Assembly (NCBI GenBank): GCA_023630585.1
Contig: CM042562.1
Coordinates: 10,008,684 to 10,072,683, forward strand
Source: Cranoglanis bouderius
Taxonomy: Eukaryota > Chordata > Actinopteri > Siluriformes > Cranoglanididae
Reading direction: 5' to 3'
DNA: 64,000 nucleotides
The notes under the pieces were generated by a model. That model was not told the origin of the DNA. It worked only from the letters and a program-made list of their open reading frames with translations, and made no database searches. Positions 35,931 to 45,442 of this stretch are shown here, piece after piece (position 1 is the first letter of the stretch; each line of letters opens with the position of its first letter). Position numbers and translations under genes: made by a program.

Positions 35931-35933
35931 GTA

Positions 35934-37517
35934 CAGGTGCATCTCAATAAATTAGAATGTTGTGGAAAAGTTCATTTATTTCAGTAATTCAACTCAAATT
36001 GTGAAACTCGTGTATTAAATAAATTCAATGCACACAGACTGAAGTAGTTTAAGTCTTTGGTTCTTTTAATTGTGATGATTTTGGCTCACATTTAACAAAA
36101 ACCCACCAATTCACTATCTCAACAAATTAGAATATGGTGACATGCCAATCAGCCAATCAACTCAAAACACCTGCAAAGGTTTCCTGAGCCTTCAAAATGG
36201 TCTCTCAGTTTGGTTCACTAGACTACACAATCATGGGGAAGACTGCTGATCTGACAGTTGTCCAGAAGACAATCATTGACACCCTTCACAAGGAGGGTAA
36301 GCCACAAACATTCATTGCCAAAGAAGCTGGCTGTTCACAGAGTGCTGTATCCAAGCATGTTAACAGAAAGTTGAGTGGAAGGAAAAAGTGTGGAAGAAAA
36401 AGATGCACAACCAACCGAGAAAACCGCAGCCTTATGAGGATTGTCAAGCAAAATCGATTCAAGAATTTGAGTGAACTTCACAAGGAATGGACTGAGGCTG
36501 GGGTCAAGGCATCAAGAGCCACCACACACAGACGTGTCAAGGAATTTGGCTACAGTTGTCCTATTCCTCTTGTTAAGCCACTCCTGAACCACAGACAATG
36601 TCAGAGGCATCTTACCTGGGCTAAGGAGAAGAAGAACTGGACTGTTGCCCAGTGGTCCAAAGTCCTCTTTTCAGATGAGAGAAAGTTTTGTATTTCATTT
36701 GGAAACCAAGGTCCTAGAGTCTGGAGGAAGGGTGGAGAAGCTCATAGCCCAAGTTGCTTGAAGTCCAGTGTTCAGTTTCCACAGTCTGTGATGATTTGGG
36801 GTGCAATGTCATCTGCTGGTGTTGGTCCATTGTGTTTTTTGAAAACCAAAGTCACTGCACCCATTTACCAATAAATTTTGGAGCACTTCATGCTTCCTTC
36901 TGCTGACAAGCTTTTTGAAGATGCTGATTTCATTTTCCAGCAGGATTTGGCACCTGCCCACACTGCCAAAAGCACCAAAAGTTGGTTAAATGACCATGGT
37001 GTTGGTGTGCTTGACTGGCCAGCAAACTCACCAGACCTGAACCCCATAGAGAATCTATGGGGTATTGTCAAGAGGAAAATGAGAAACAAGAGACCAAGAA
37101 ATGCAGATGAGCTGAAGGCAACTGTCAAAGAAACCTGGGCTTCCATACCACCTCAGCAGTGCCACAAACTGATCACCTCCATGCCACGCCGAATTGAAGC
37201 AGTAATTAAAGCAAAAGGAGCCCCTACCAAGTATTGAGTACATGTACAGTAAATGAACATACTTTCCAGAAGGCCAACAATTCACTAAAAATGTTTTTTT
37301 TATTGGTCTTATGAAGTATTCTAATTTGTTGAGATAGTGAATTGGTGGGTTTTTGTTAAATGTGAGCCAAAATCATCACAATTAAAAGAACCAAAGTCTT
37401 AAACTACTTCAGTCTGTGTGCATTGAATTTATTTAATACACAAGTTTCACAATTTGAGTTGAATTACTGAAATAAATGAACTGTTCCACGACATTCTAAT
37501 TTATTGAGATGCACCTG
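35934..37517 (+). mobile_element. Nearly complete Tc1-like transposon, 1584 bp, about 200-bp inverted repeats
   Basis: Flanked by TA (35932-35933 and 37518-37519). The terminal repeats run 35934-36135 and 37317-37517, start CAGGTGCATCTCAATAAATT and are near-identical in inverse over about 200 bp, a long-ITR layout of the Tc1 superfamily. The single gene is a DDE transposase broken by one stop. ITR similarity suggests a fairly young insertion. Confidence 0.93.
36197..37237 (+). pseudogene. Tc1-like transposase, one in-frame stop (TAA at codon 226)
   Basis: Cut-and-paste DDE transposase. The frame from ATG 36197 to the stop at 37235-37237 is 346 codons, broken only by TAA at 36872-36874. Before it: paired helix-turn-helix DNA-binding region (about residues 15-120, with FIAKEAGCSQSAVSKHV and a GRKKCGRKR basic linker) and the first catalytic Asp in LFSDERKF. 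After it: second Asp in FQQDLAPAHTAK and the Glu in SPDLNPIENLWG, a DD34E arrangement. MGKTADL at residue 13 may be the real start. No frameshift is seen. Length is normal for the family. The protein as encoded would lack the second Asp and the Glu and be inactive. Confidence 0.92.
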
Positions 37518-37523
37518 TATATT

Positions 37524-38037
37524 TGTTAGAACAGAGAAGGAGGGGCTGGATGCAAATGCTGGGGAAAAGTCATTTTATTAGAAACATAACCAAAAATAAC
37601 GGAACAGGGGAAAAACACTAGGCAAAAGAAACTGAAGAGCAGTAATCCAAACGGGGCAAGGCAATAATCAGTAATCCAAAGCGTGAGCAAAGAGTACAAA
37701 AAAACAGAATCGTAATAACGTGGGCAAGGCAAAAATCTGTAATCCAAAACGTGAGCAAAGAGTACAAAAAAACAGAATCGTAATAACGTGGGCAAGGCTA
37801 AAATCTGTAATCCAAAACGTGAGCAAAGTTCAAAAGCCAGAATACACAGTCCATATAAATCCGCTTGGTAGGTTGTGGTAACAAGGTGTGTGCACAAATA
37901 CTTCGTGAAGATGCGAAGAAACAAAGGACTTTAAATACATGAATGAAACAAGGCTGAACGTAAAACATCTGAAACACATGAAGGCACATAATCACAGAAC
38001 CAATGAGAACACAGGGGCGGAGACAAGACATGAGCCA
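37524..38037 (-). repeat. 3' LTR (left copy), lacking about 75 bp at its inner end
   Basis: Aligns with the right LTR from TGTTAGAACAGAGAAGG to the 'gacaagacatgagcca' point, then runs straight into internal repeats; the last 75 bp of the right copy (from 'aaaacaaagatacacgtggc' to CTAACA) are missing. It also carries an extra tandem copy of about 62 bp (unit with 'gagcaaagagtac' and 'cagaatcgtaataacgtggg'). Confidence 0.85.
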
Positions 38038-38524
38038 CAGGTGTGAGTGGAGCGCGGTGGGCCGTCCGGTTGGCCCCAGGCATGTGCGGATCGTGGTTGG
38101 CCGTCCCGTTGGCCTCTGGCAAGAGCGGAGCATGGCGGGCCATCCCGTCGGCGTCTGGTGCGAGCGAAGCATGGCCGGTCATCCTGTCTGCCCCTGGCGT
38201 AAACTTGGCCTTGGGAGCTGCCTGGTCGGTCCCGGATGGGAACTTGGATGGGAACTTGGACGGGAACTTGGAAGGGAACTTGGACAGGAACTTGGGCTTG
38301 GGGGCCGCCTGGTCGGCCCAGGGCAGGAACTTGGATGGGAACTTAGACTGGAACTTGGACTGGGGCTTGGCTTGGAGCTTGGCTTTGGAGGCCGCCTGGT
38401 CGGCCCCTGGCAGGAACTTGAACTGGGACCTGGACTGGGACCTGGACTGGGACCTGGACTGGAATCTGAACTGGAACCTGAACAGGGACTTGGACTGGAA
38501 CCTGGACTGGAACCTGAACAGGGA
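37931..38524 (-). pseudogene. In-frame continuation of the gag-zinc-finger ORF after its TAG stop
   Basis: In the same frame as the 545-codon ORF there is no further stop from 38524 down to 37931, about 197 more codons. It encodes 12-bp-based Lys/Phe/Gln/Ser-rich repeats, several GADQAAPK-like units and then related units (PGADRMTGHASL, PDADGMARHAPL), and finally reads into the 3' LTR. The loss of a single codon boundary suggests one recent nonsense change, or that the TAG is the true end. Antisense frames rich in Leu-Gly are shadows. Confidence 0.5.
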
Positions 38525-40162
38525 CTAAGACAGGGACCTGGACTGGAAGCTGGACAGGGACCTGGACTGGGACCTGGACTGGAGCTTGGACTGGAGCTTG
38601 GACTGGAACTTGGACCTGGGAGCTGCCTGGTCGGCCCCGGACAGGAACTTGGATAGGAACCTGGGCATGACCTTGGGCATGACCTGGGGCAGGGACCAGG
38701 GCATGATCTGGGGCAGGAACCTGGGCATGAACGTGGACATGGACCTGGACATGAGCTGGGGCATGAGCTGGGGCATAGACCTGGGCGTGAACCTGGGAAT
38801 GAGCTGGGGTTTGAGCTGGGGCATGGGCCTGGGCGTAGAGCTGGGTGTGGAGCTGGGACATGGACTTAGACATGGACCAGGGCATGGACCGGGGCATAGA
38901 CTAGGGCATGGACTAGGGCATGGACTAGGGCTTGGCTCTGGAGAGGAGGTCGCCTCGTTGACCCCTGACTGGAGCTCTGGAGAGGAGGTCGTCCCATGGA
39001 CCTCCAGCATTAATGTGGCTTGAGCGGAGGTCTCCTCGTGGACCTCTGGCAGGAATGTGGCTTGAGCAGAAGTGTCCTCATGGACCTCCGGCAGGAACGT
39101 GGCTTGGGAGGAGGTCATCCCGTGGACCTCCAGCAGGAACATGGCTTGGGAGGAGGTCATCCCGTGGACCTCCGGTATGGATGTGGCTTGAGATGAGGCC
39201 ATCCCGTGGACCGCCGGCAGGAACGTGGCTTGAGCGGAGGTCATCCCGTGGACCTCCAACAGGAACGTGGCTTGAGCAGAAGTCTCCTTGTGGACCTTAG
39301 GCTGGAACAGGGCTGGAGCGGAGGTCGCCAAGTTGACCCCTGATTGGAGCTCCGCTGAGGAGACCATCTGCTGGATCTCTGGCTGGAGCTCTAGGCTGGA
39401 GGTCGCCAGGTTGACCTTCAGTTGGAGCTCCGCTGAGGAGACCATATGCTGGGTCTCTGGCTGGAGCTCTGGGCTGGAGGTCGCCAGGTTGACCTCTAGT
39501 TGGAGCTCCGCTGGGGAGACCATCTGCTGGATCTCCGGCTGGAGCTCTGGGGGTGCTCGCTTGTGGAGCCACTTGTGGGCATGCCAGCTGCCCTTAAAGA
39601 ACTCCTGTGAGCAAAAACAGGAGCCTTCTCTCCCCTGTTTCACACATGTGGGGCATCGTAGTTCGGCCTGTCGGATGCAGCTCTCGGTCGCGCACTTCTG
39701 TGTCTGAGGCTGAGAGGTGTTGGCCGCCACTTTGGCCAGCTCCCTCCCATAGTGTGCAGTGAACAGCCGGCTGGGCCGTTCAGACAGGCGGTCCCTTCCC
39801 AAGAACTTTTCTAGGTCAGGTGAAAAGTCGGGACTCCTGAACACCTTGATCAACAGTTCGACAAAGTTAGCTACGGTACTTAGCTTCTTAGATCCGTTGG
39901 CCAGGTGAAGCTCCGCCCACTGGCGAGCTGAGCCGACTAAGCGTGACAAGAGGAATCCCAACCACTGCTTTTCGTCGGGCTTGGGGTTCTCTAAACTAAG
40001 AAAATAAATCTGCGCCTGCAAAAGAAAACATTGGGGGTAAACTGAAAAACCATCATAGGCGTCGGGGGGATAAATAAATGTCCACTGTGGAAAAAGAACT
40101 GAATCGAAGGTGGGAACAAAAAACTCGGCGCAGCGTGTCCTCCATTTTCCCGCTGCATCCAT
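38525..40162 (-). CDS. Gag-like protein with METAP1-type C6H2 zinc finger and tandem repeats, 545 aa
   Basis: Starts at ATG 40160-40162. Residues about 22-112 look like a Ty3/Gypsy Gag capsid region (FPQWTFIYPPDAYDGFSVYP, then FLLQAQIYF, LLSRLVGSARQWAEL). Residues 157-200 (39563-39694) match the N-terminal zinc finger of methionine aminopeptidase 1: C157-x4-C162-x7-C170-x2-C173-x10-C184, then H196-x3-H200 with the hallmark FKGSW. The Cys expected at 188 is Phe, with an extra Cys at 182. Residues 205-282 are three 26-aa repeats (PELQPEIQQMVS type), 290-387 are seven 14-aa repeats (VHGMTSSQATFLPE type), 405-500 are Pro/Ser/Met-rich, and the end is Lys/Gln/Ser-rich. In METAP1 this finger helps ribosome association; its role here is unknown and might replace a CCHC knuckle. 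Stop is TAG at 38525-38527. Confidence 0.8.
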   Translation of the reverse strand: MDAAGKWRTRCAEFFVPTFDSVLFPQWTFIYPPDAYDGFSVYPQCFLLQAQIYFLSLENPKPDEKQWLGFLLSRLVGSARQWAELHLANGSKKLSTVANFVELLIKVFRSPDFSPDLEKFLGRDRLSERPSRLFTAHYGRELAKVAANTSQPQTQKCATESCIRQAELRCPTCVKQGREGSCFCSQEFFKGSWHAHKWLHKRAPPELQPEIQQMVSPAELQLEVNLATSSPELQPETQHMVSSAELQLKVNLATSSLELQPEIQQMVSSAELQSGVNLATSAPALFQPKVHKETSAQATFLLEVHGMTSAQATFLPAVHGMASSQATSIPEVHGMTSSQAMFLLEVHGMTSSQATFLPEVHEDTSAQATFLPEVHEETSAQATLMLEVHGTTSSPELQSGVNEATSSPEPSPSPCPSPCPSLCPGPCPGPCLSPCPSSTPSSTPRPMPQLKPQLIPRFTPRSMPQLMPQLMSRSMSTFMPRFLPQIMPWSLPQVMPKVMPRFLSKFLSGADQAAPRSKFQSKLQSKLQSRSQSRSLSSFQSRSLS

Positions 40163-40178
40163 GTTTGGCGAAGTATTC

Positions 40179-40686
40179 TGTTAGAACAGAGAAGGAGGGG
40201 CTGGATGCAAACACTGGGGAAAAGTCACTTTATTAGAAACATAACCAAAAATAACGGAACAGGGGAAAAAGAAACTAAAGAGCAGTAATCCCAACGGGGC
40301 AAGGCAATAATCAGTAATCCAAAGCGTGAGCAAAGAGTACAAACAAACAGAATCGTAATAACGTGGGCAAGGCTAAAATCTGTAATCCAAAACGTGAGCA
40401 AAGTTCAAAAGCCAGAATACACAGTCCATATAAATCCACTTGGTAGGTTGTGGTAACAAGGTGTGTGCACAAATACTTCGCGAAGTCGCAAAGAAACAAA
40501 GGACTTTAAGTACATGAATGAAACAAGGCTGAACGTAAAACACCTGAAACGCATAAAGGCACATAATCACAGAACCAATGAGAACACAGGGGCGGAGACA
40601 AGACATGAACCAAAACAAAGATACACGTGGCAACGTAAACAAAATGAGAGTCTGTGAATGCAGAAGTGCGAGGGGAAACCCTAACA
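40179..40686 (-). repeat. 5' LTR (right copy), complete, 508 bp
   Basis: Bounded by TG and CA, with ATATT just outside at 40687-40691. It is the complete reference copy for the truncated left LTR. The ORF start codon lies only 16 bp from its inner edge, leaving no room for a usual primer-binding site and leader. Confidence 0.85.
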
Positions 40687-40699
40687 ATATTGGTTTCCT

Positions 40700-41728
40700 T
40701 GAATTTACAGTACTATATTACCACAGCAGGAGTCTTCCGAACAGAGGAGTTTGCACTTTACGGTTTCTCTGTAATATGACCAGCTTTTTGTCTCATTATC
40801 GATGAGGGAATGACTGTTAATAGTAAAAAGCACTTTGAGTCATTCATTAATGACTTAAATTGCTGTGGTATAAGTTGAATAACACTTCGCTCTGTGCTGT
40901 TTTAGAAAACCAGTCATCCGCTTTGCATCAGGCCACATCACACCACCCTGCTGTGGATTATTTCTGTAAAACAACATGACCCATTGTGTGTTATTCCTTA
41001 CATATTAAATGCTATTGGTATATCTATTTTCTGTACAGCACTGATGTGAATTATTGCAGTAATAAAACAGGACTTTAAAGACAGGATTGTAAACAAATGC
41101 TTAACATGACCTTAAGGTACTGCCATATGAACAGAGTGTTAGAGGCGGATGATCTTCCACTGGAACAACCAACTCCTGGACTATCTGTCTGTTTAAATAT
41201 GTGTATTAATGCAGCCTTAAAGCACTGTCTTTTTTGCAATGAGCATGGCTTTGTAACACAGCTCTTCTCTGTGATATTGGAGATGAGAGTGAGGGGGCAG
41301 GATGACTCACTGCACTGCCTGCTGGTGGGGGTATTTTTGGAGCAGGCCTTACACAATTCATTTTTGCTCTATTTGTCTCTTCGATTCTTCCCGTGGAGCA
41401 GCAGCAAATTAAGTTATCTTGTTATTCTTCAGACAGACGAGCATGTCTCACATTATCCCGTCGTGCATTTTTCTGAGCATGTCTCGTAAAGATGTTTTCT
41501 TATTAGCTCAGTAAGCCGGTTACTTCCGAAAGCGTGTGTTTGCTTGATATTGCTGCTGAGAGCCTGATCCAGTGTGGCCATGTGTGTTTGCGGTCGAGGT
41601 GTGGATAGACAGGTTTCATTAAAAGCTGCAGAGTACTGTCTGACTGCTGAGTGGGAAACATCACTAATGCACTTCAGTATCGATCTACTCTCATTACGGC
41701 AATGGATTCAGCTGCCTTTCTTTCAATC

Positions 41729-41787
<59 letters not shown>

Positions 41788-41921
41788 CACACCCAGACAA
41801 GTGCCACATGAGCACAAGTCTGTTTATATGATTTTGTGGAAGTAGTTTCTTAGCAGGATGAGTCACTGTAGAGCAAATCCAAACTGTAATCGTATGCTGC
41901 AACAAAACTGTGAAAGTGGAG

Positions 41922-41966
<45 letters not shown>

Positions 41967-42578
41967 CCCCTCCCTCTTTCTTGGTCTCACCCTCTCTCTT
42001 GGTTTCTCTGTCTCTCTGTCTCTCTCTCTCTCTTTCTGTCATACCACTGAGCCCCACCCCACCAACTCCCAAAACTCTTATTTACACCTCAGTCGTGGTT
42101 GGAAGCTGCAGTGAAATTACGGATAAACAGGAAATGAAGTATACATTCCCTGGATACAGTGAATTCCCTCATCACCTGAGCTGGAAGCTTTGTTGTAATC
42201 ATTTGAGGGCCGTCGTGTTTCATATGGGATCATGTTATACAAGTCTGCCTGAAGGCTGGGGTTGTTTTCTTTCTTTCTTACTTTCTTTTTTGCTAAAAGA
42301 ATTTCATCTTCAGGAAATGCAGACCACTGAGTGCTCTGAGCATTTACAACTCAGAGAAGAAACCTGAAAGAAAAAACAAAAACCTTAAAAAAAAAAAACT
42401 TAAACCTTAGCCTTTCACACATTTCTTTCTTCCTCTCCTCAATGTGCTGTCACTCCATCCTTTTCTCTTTTTCTCATTTGAGGACATTTCTGATTAACTG
42501 ATGCAAACCATGCTTTTTATAACTCAACCGAATCTGTGAACTTCCAGGTATCCCCTAGCAACCAGACTAATTACCTCC

Positions 42579-42644
<66 letters not shown>

Positions 42645-42718
42645 CTGAGATCATCAGGAAAAAACTTGGGAGGAAAAAGAGCTGGGAGCTAATGTCTGTC
42701 TGTGTGTGTGCATGTATG

Positions 42719-42762
<44 letters not shown>

Positions 42763-43070
42763 GATGGAGCAGCTCTCTGTGAGTCAGCGACCACACAGGG
42801 GAGGGTTCAAATCGTAAACAAGTTGGGCCTGTTGCTCTGTGAGACACACTCAGTCATGGCGGAACACCTGCTGCCTTTTCCTCACGTCCAACTTTTTGAA
42901 ATAGCGGCTGGCATCTGTTGATCCAGAGTAAGGCCTGGCAACTTCCTGGAGATTGGCAGGCATGAGAGGCACCTAAAGCATGCCCATGTGCTCACTACCA
43001 ATTAGAGTATGCAAAGGAGGTGGCTGGAGGAATTCTCATCGAGGCTATTGAGTGTACACTTCAAATGAAA
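40700..43070. other. Intergenic with microsatellites, no gene recognised
   Basis: Contains (CA)n at 41735-41783, CT-rich sequence at 41923-42034, (GA)n at 42588-42640 and (TG)n at 42720-42758. No supportable exon. Frames reading Leu-Ser, Arg-Glu or Thr-His come from these repeats. Confidence 0.6.
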
Positions 43071-43079
43071 AAGCATATC

Positions 43080-43082
43080 ACA

Positions 43083-43122
<40 letters not shown>
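43080..43122. repeat. (CA)n microsatellite
   Basis: About 43 bp of CA dinucleotides with minor interruptions. Confidence 0.9.
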
Positions 43123-43126
<4 letters not shown>

Positions 43127-43479
43127 TAGAGCTGGCACTGCCATTGATTGTTTGAGCTTAGATTGACCGGAAATGTAAGGATTGTGTCCTATTACCTTAA
43201 TGTGACATTTCACTGGTAAGAAACAAATTCATTTATAAACAATTCTAGTCTTTAATGCTTTCAAACCCTACCACTTTATTTTTGATCAGTACATTAAGTA
43301 CCAGTATGGTTCTTGCTATGTATTTGGTTATTACACAACATTATACAACAGTTAGTTACGGTCCACTTCCTAATTGGAATTTCACTTCCTAGTTGGAAAC
43401 GAGTACTACAGTAGTGTACAACATCATCAGCAGACGTGGCAAACAAAACTTTTTAGGAACGTACAATCACTTTTGTATT

Positions 43480-43853
43480 AAAAAAAGATAGATCTTCAGA
43501 AGGGACACCAATTTCACTGGCAGCATCTTTGACAGGAATGTACAAATTAATGTGCAGAAAAACATAAAGACATGGTTTGCCAATGTTGATGTGTGCAAAC
43601 TCAAGTGTCTTGCACCAAATCCTGATCCCACTGAACACCTTTGGGATGAACTGGAACTCTGACTTCTCGCCTAACATCACTAATGCTCTTGTGGCTGTAT
43701 CGGCAGAATGTTACAAAATCTAGTGGTAAGCCTTCCCAGAAGACTGTGGGCTTTTATAGCAGTAAATCCATATTAATGCCTATTGTTTTGTAATGGGATG
43801 TTCAACAAGGCTGTGACTGTCAGGTGTTCACATACTTTTGGGCATATAGTGTA
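43480..43853 (+). mobile_element. Mariner-like element remnant with transposase C-terminus debris
   Basis: The plus strand encodes traces of a transposase end: a stretch ending DPTEHLWDEL (the ENLWD-type motif carrying the catalytic Glu), then LPRR. Several stops interrupt it. It closes with 'caggtgttcacatacttttg' and 'ggcatatagtgta', the terminal sequence shared with 13818-14150 and 16996-17090. Confidence 0.65.
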
Positions 43854-43908
43854 TGTATTTACATTTCCAACATATAAAAACTGCAGTATCACTTGTAAGA
43901 CCTACATA

Positions 43909-44715
43909 CAGTGCCCTCCACTAATACTGACACCCTTGGTAAATATGAGTAATGAAGGCTGTGAAAAATTGTCTTTATTGTTTAACCTTTTGATCTTTTG
44001 TTAAGAAAAAAACACAAAAATGCTCTCATGGATATCAAGCAATTGCAAATAAAACACAGGTTTATAAAAAAAAGATTGTTAAATATAGGTGTGCAACAGT
44101 TATTGGCACACTTTTAGTCAATACTTTGTGCTACCTCCCTTTGCCAAGATAACAGCTCTGAGTCTTCTCCTATAATGCCTGATGAGGTTGGAGAATACAT
44201 GGCAAGGGATCTGAGACCATTCCTCCATACAGAATCTCTCCAGATCCTTCAAATTTTGAGGTCCATGCTGGTGGACTCTCATCTTCAGTTCACCCCACAG
44301 GTTTTCTATGGGTTTCAAGTCAGGGGATGGCCATGGCAGGACCTTGATTTTGTGGTCAGTAAACCATTTTTGTGTTGATTTTGATGTATGTTTTGGATCA
44401 TTGTCCTGCTGGAAGATCCAACCGCGGCCCATTTGAAGCTTTCTGGCAGGTTTTCATTTATCTGTTGATATTTGATAGAGTCCATGATGCCATGTATCCT
44501 AACAAAATGTCCAGGTCCTCTGGCAGAAAAACAGCCCCAAAACATTAAAGAGCCACCACCATATTTAACTGTGGGCATGAGGTACTTTTCCATATGGCTA
44601 CCTCTCTGTGTGCGCCAAACCCACCTCTGGTGTTTATTGCCAAAAAGCTCTATTTTGGTTTCATCTGACCATAGAACCCGATCCCATTTGAAGTTCCAGT
44701 ACAGTTCCAGTACAC
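43909..44715 (-). mobile_element. Truncated Tc1-like transposon, second family
   Basis: Begins after TA with 'cagtgccctccactaatact' then 'gacacccttggtaaatatga', a terminal repeat of a widespread fish/amphibian Tc1-like family. It carries the 3' two thirds of a minus-strand transposase and ends near 44715 without the second terminal repeat. Different family from 35934-37517. Confidence 0.85.
44118..44715 (-). pseudogene. Tc1-like transposase fragment, 5'-truncated and frameshifted
   Basis: Two overlapping frames encode consecutive parts. The first (to about 44400) has the first catalytic Asp in VLWSDETKIELFG and the GGGSLMFWGCFS segment. The second (from about 44432) has FQQDNDPKHTSKST with the second Asp and SPDLKPIENLWGEL with the Glu, ending AKGGSTKY at 44118. 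The DNA-binding N-terminal third is absent and a frameshift lies at about 44400-44432. SPDLKP has Lys for the usual Asn. Non-functional. Confidence 0.85.
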
Positions 44716-44819
44716 TACATACTGTACAGTGTGGAAAAAGGAACATTGTAATGTAGAATTGAGCTTTTTAAACATTTGAGGGTGTAAATTCAAGCATCCT
44801 AAAAAGCTACTTATGTTCA

Positions 44820-45040
44820 AAGTCAAAGTCAGCTTTATTGTCATTTTTAGCACATCGCATGGCAATGGATAAAAACGAAACATAGTTCCTTCAGGAGACT
44901 ACTCTGCAACATGTAGTAGACATAGACATTGACGAGGACTAAAAGACAACAGTAAATACAGACAATAAATACAGACAATAATACCATAAGGTACACAGAA
45001 TCACACAAAATTTAACAAGTCATGTAAATATGGAATATAT
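44820..45040 (-). repeat. L2-like LINE 3' end fragment, minus orientation
   Basis: 'caaagtcagctttattgtca' followed by 'caggagactactctgcaaca' is the antisense of a common fish L2-type LINE 3' region. Related plus-strand tails lie at 51170-51250 and 57455-57545. Confidence 0.55.
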
Positions 45041-45175
45041 GAAATATATAAGTGTGACAGCAGTGGGGAGGCTATACATATAGTTAAAAAAAAAAGTTCA
45101 GTGCTGAAGTAGATAATTTTGTTTTTATTACTGCTTACAGGATTACTCAGCTCTCTATATCTCTAACTGTTATGG

Positions 45176-45177
<2 letters not shown>

Positions 45178-45215
<38 letters not shown>

Positions 45216-45359
45216 GCACACACACACGCACGCACGCACACCTCAAACACTTTGCACCTTATTACCTGTTGGGCAAAATGCTGACAATGTGATGAGATGT
45301 GAAAGTGGAGAGCAGGGTCAGGTGTAGAAGAGGGCAGTACTGACCTGAATTTAATCCTG

Positions 45360-45440
<81 letters not shown>
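45178..45440. repeat. Compound CA and (CT)n(CA)n microsatellites
   Basis: CA/CGCA repeats at 45178-45241 and a CT tract joined to CA repeats at 45361-45439, separated by about 120 bp of ordinary sequence. Confidence 0.9.

Positions 45441-45442
<2 letters not shown>

Larger units (their letters stand above)
37524..40686 (-). mobile_element. LTR retroelement, gag-only, with METAP1-like zinc finger
   Basis: Two direct repeats (37524-38037 and 40179-40686) flank an internal region. The outer ends are TGTTAG and CTAACA, and the 5-bp duplication ATATT lies at 37519-37523 and 40687-40691. The one long frame runs on the minus strand, so the 5' LTR is the right-hand one. No protease, reverse transcriptase, RNase H or integrase is present: a non-autonomous element, presumably mobilised by a Ty3/Gypsy relative. 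The two LTRs differ at scattered bases plus indels, so it is not brand new. Inserted right beside the Tc1-like element. Confidence 0.85.

Noticed and set aside
38003..38656. 217-codon plus-strand Leu/Gly/Glu-rich frame
   Set aside because: It is the antisense of the tandem repeats in the retroelement ORF; a 12-bp repeat keeps several frames open on both strands.
38343..38897. 184-codon minus-strand Val/Pro/Gln/His-rich frame
   Set aside because: Alternative frame of the same repeats, without the Gag or zinc-finger parts.
38586..39707. Plus-strand frames of 145, 95 and 139 codons
   Set aside because: Antisense shadows of the gag-zinc-finger coding repeats.
42536..42921. Arg-Glu and Cys-Val rich frames
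   Set aside because: Translations of GA and GT microsatellites.
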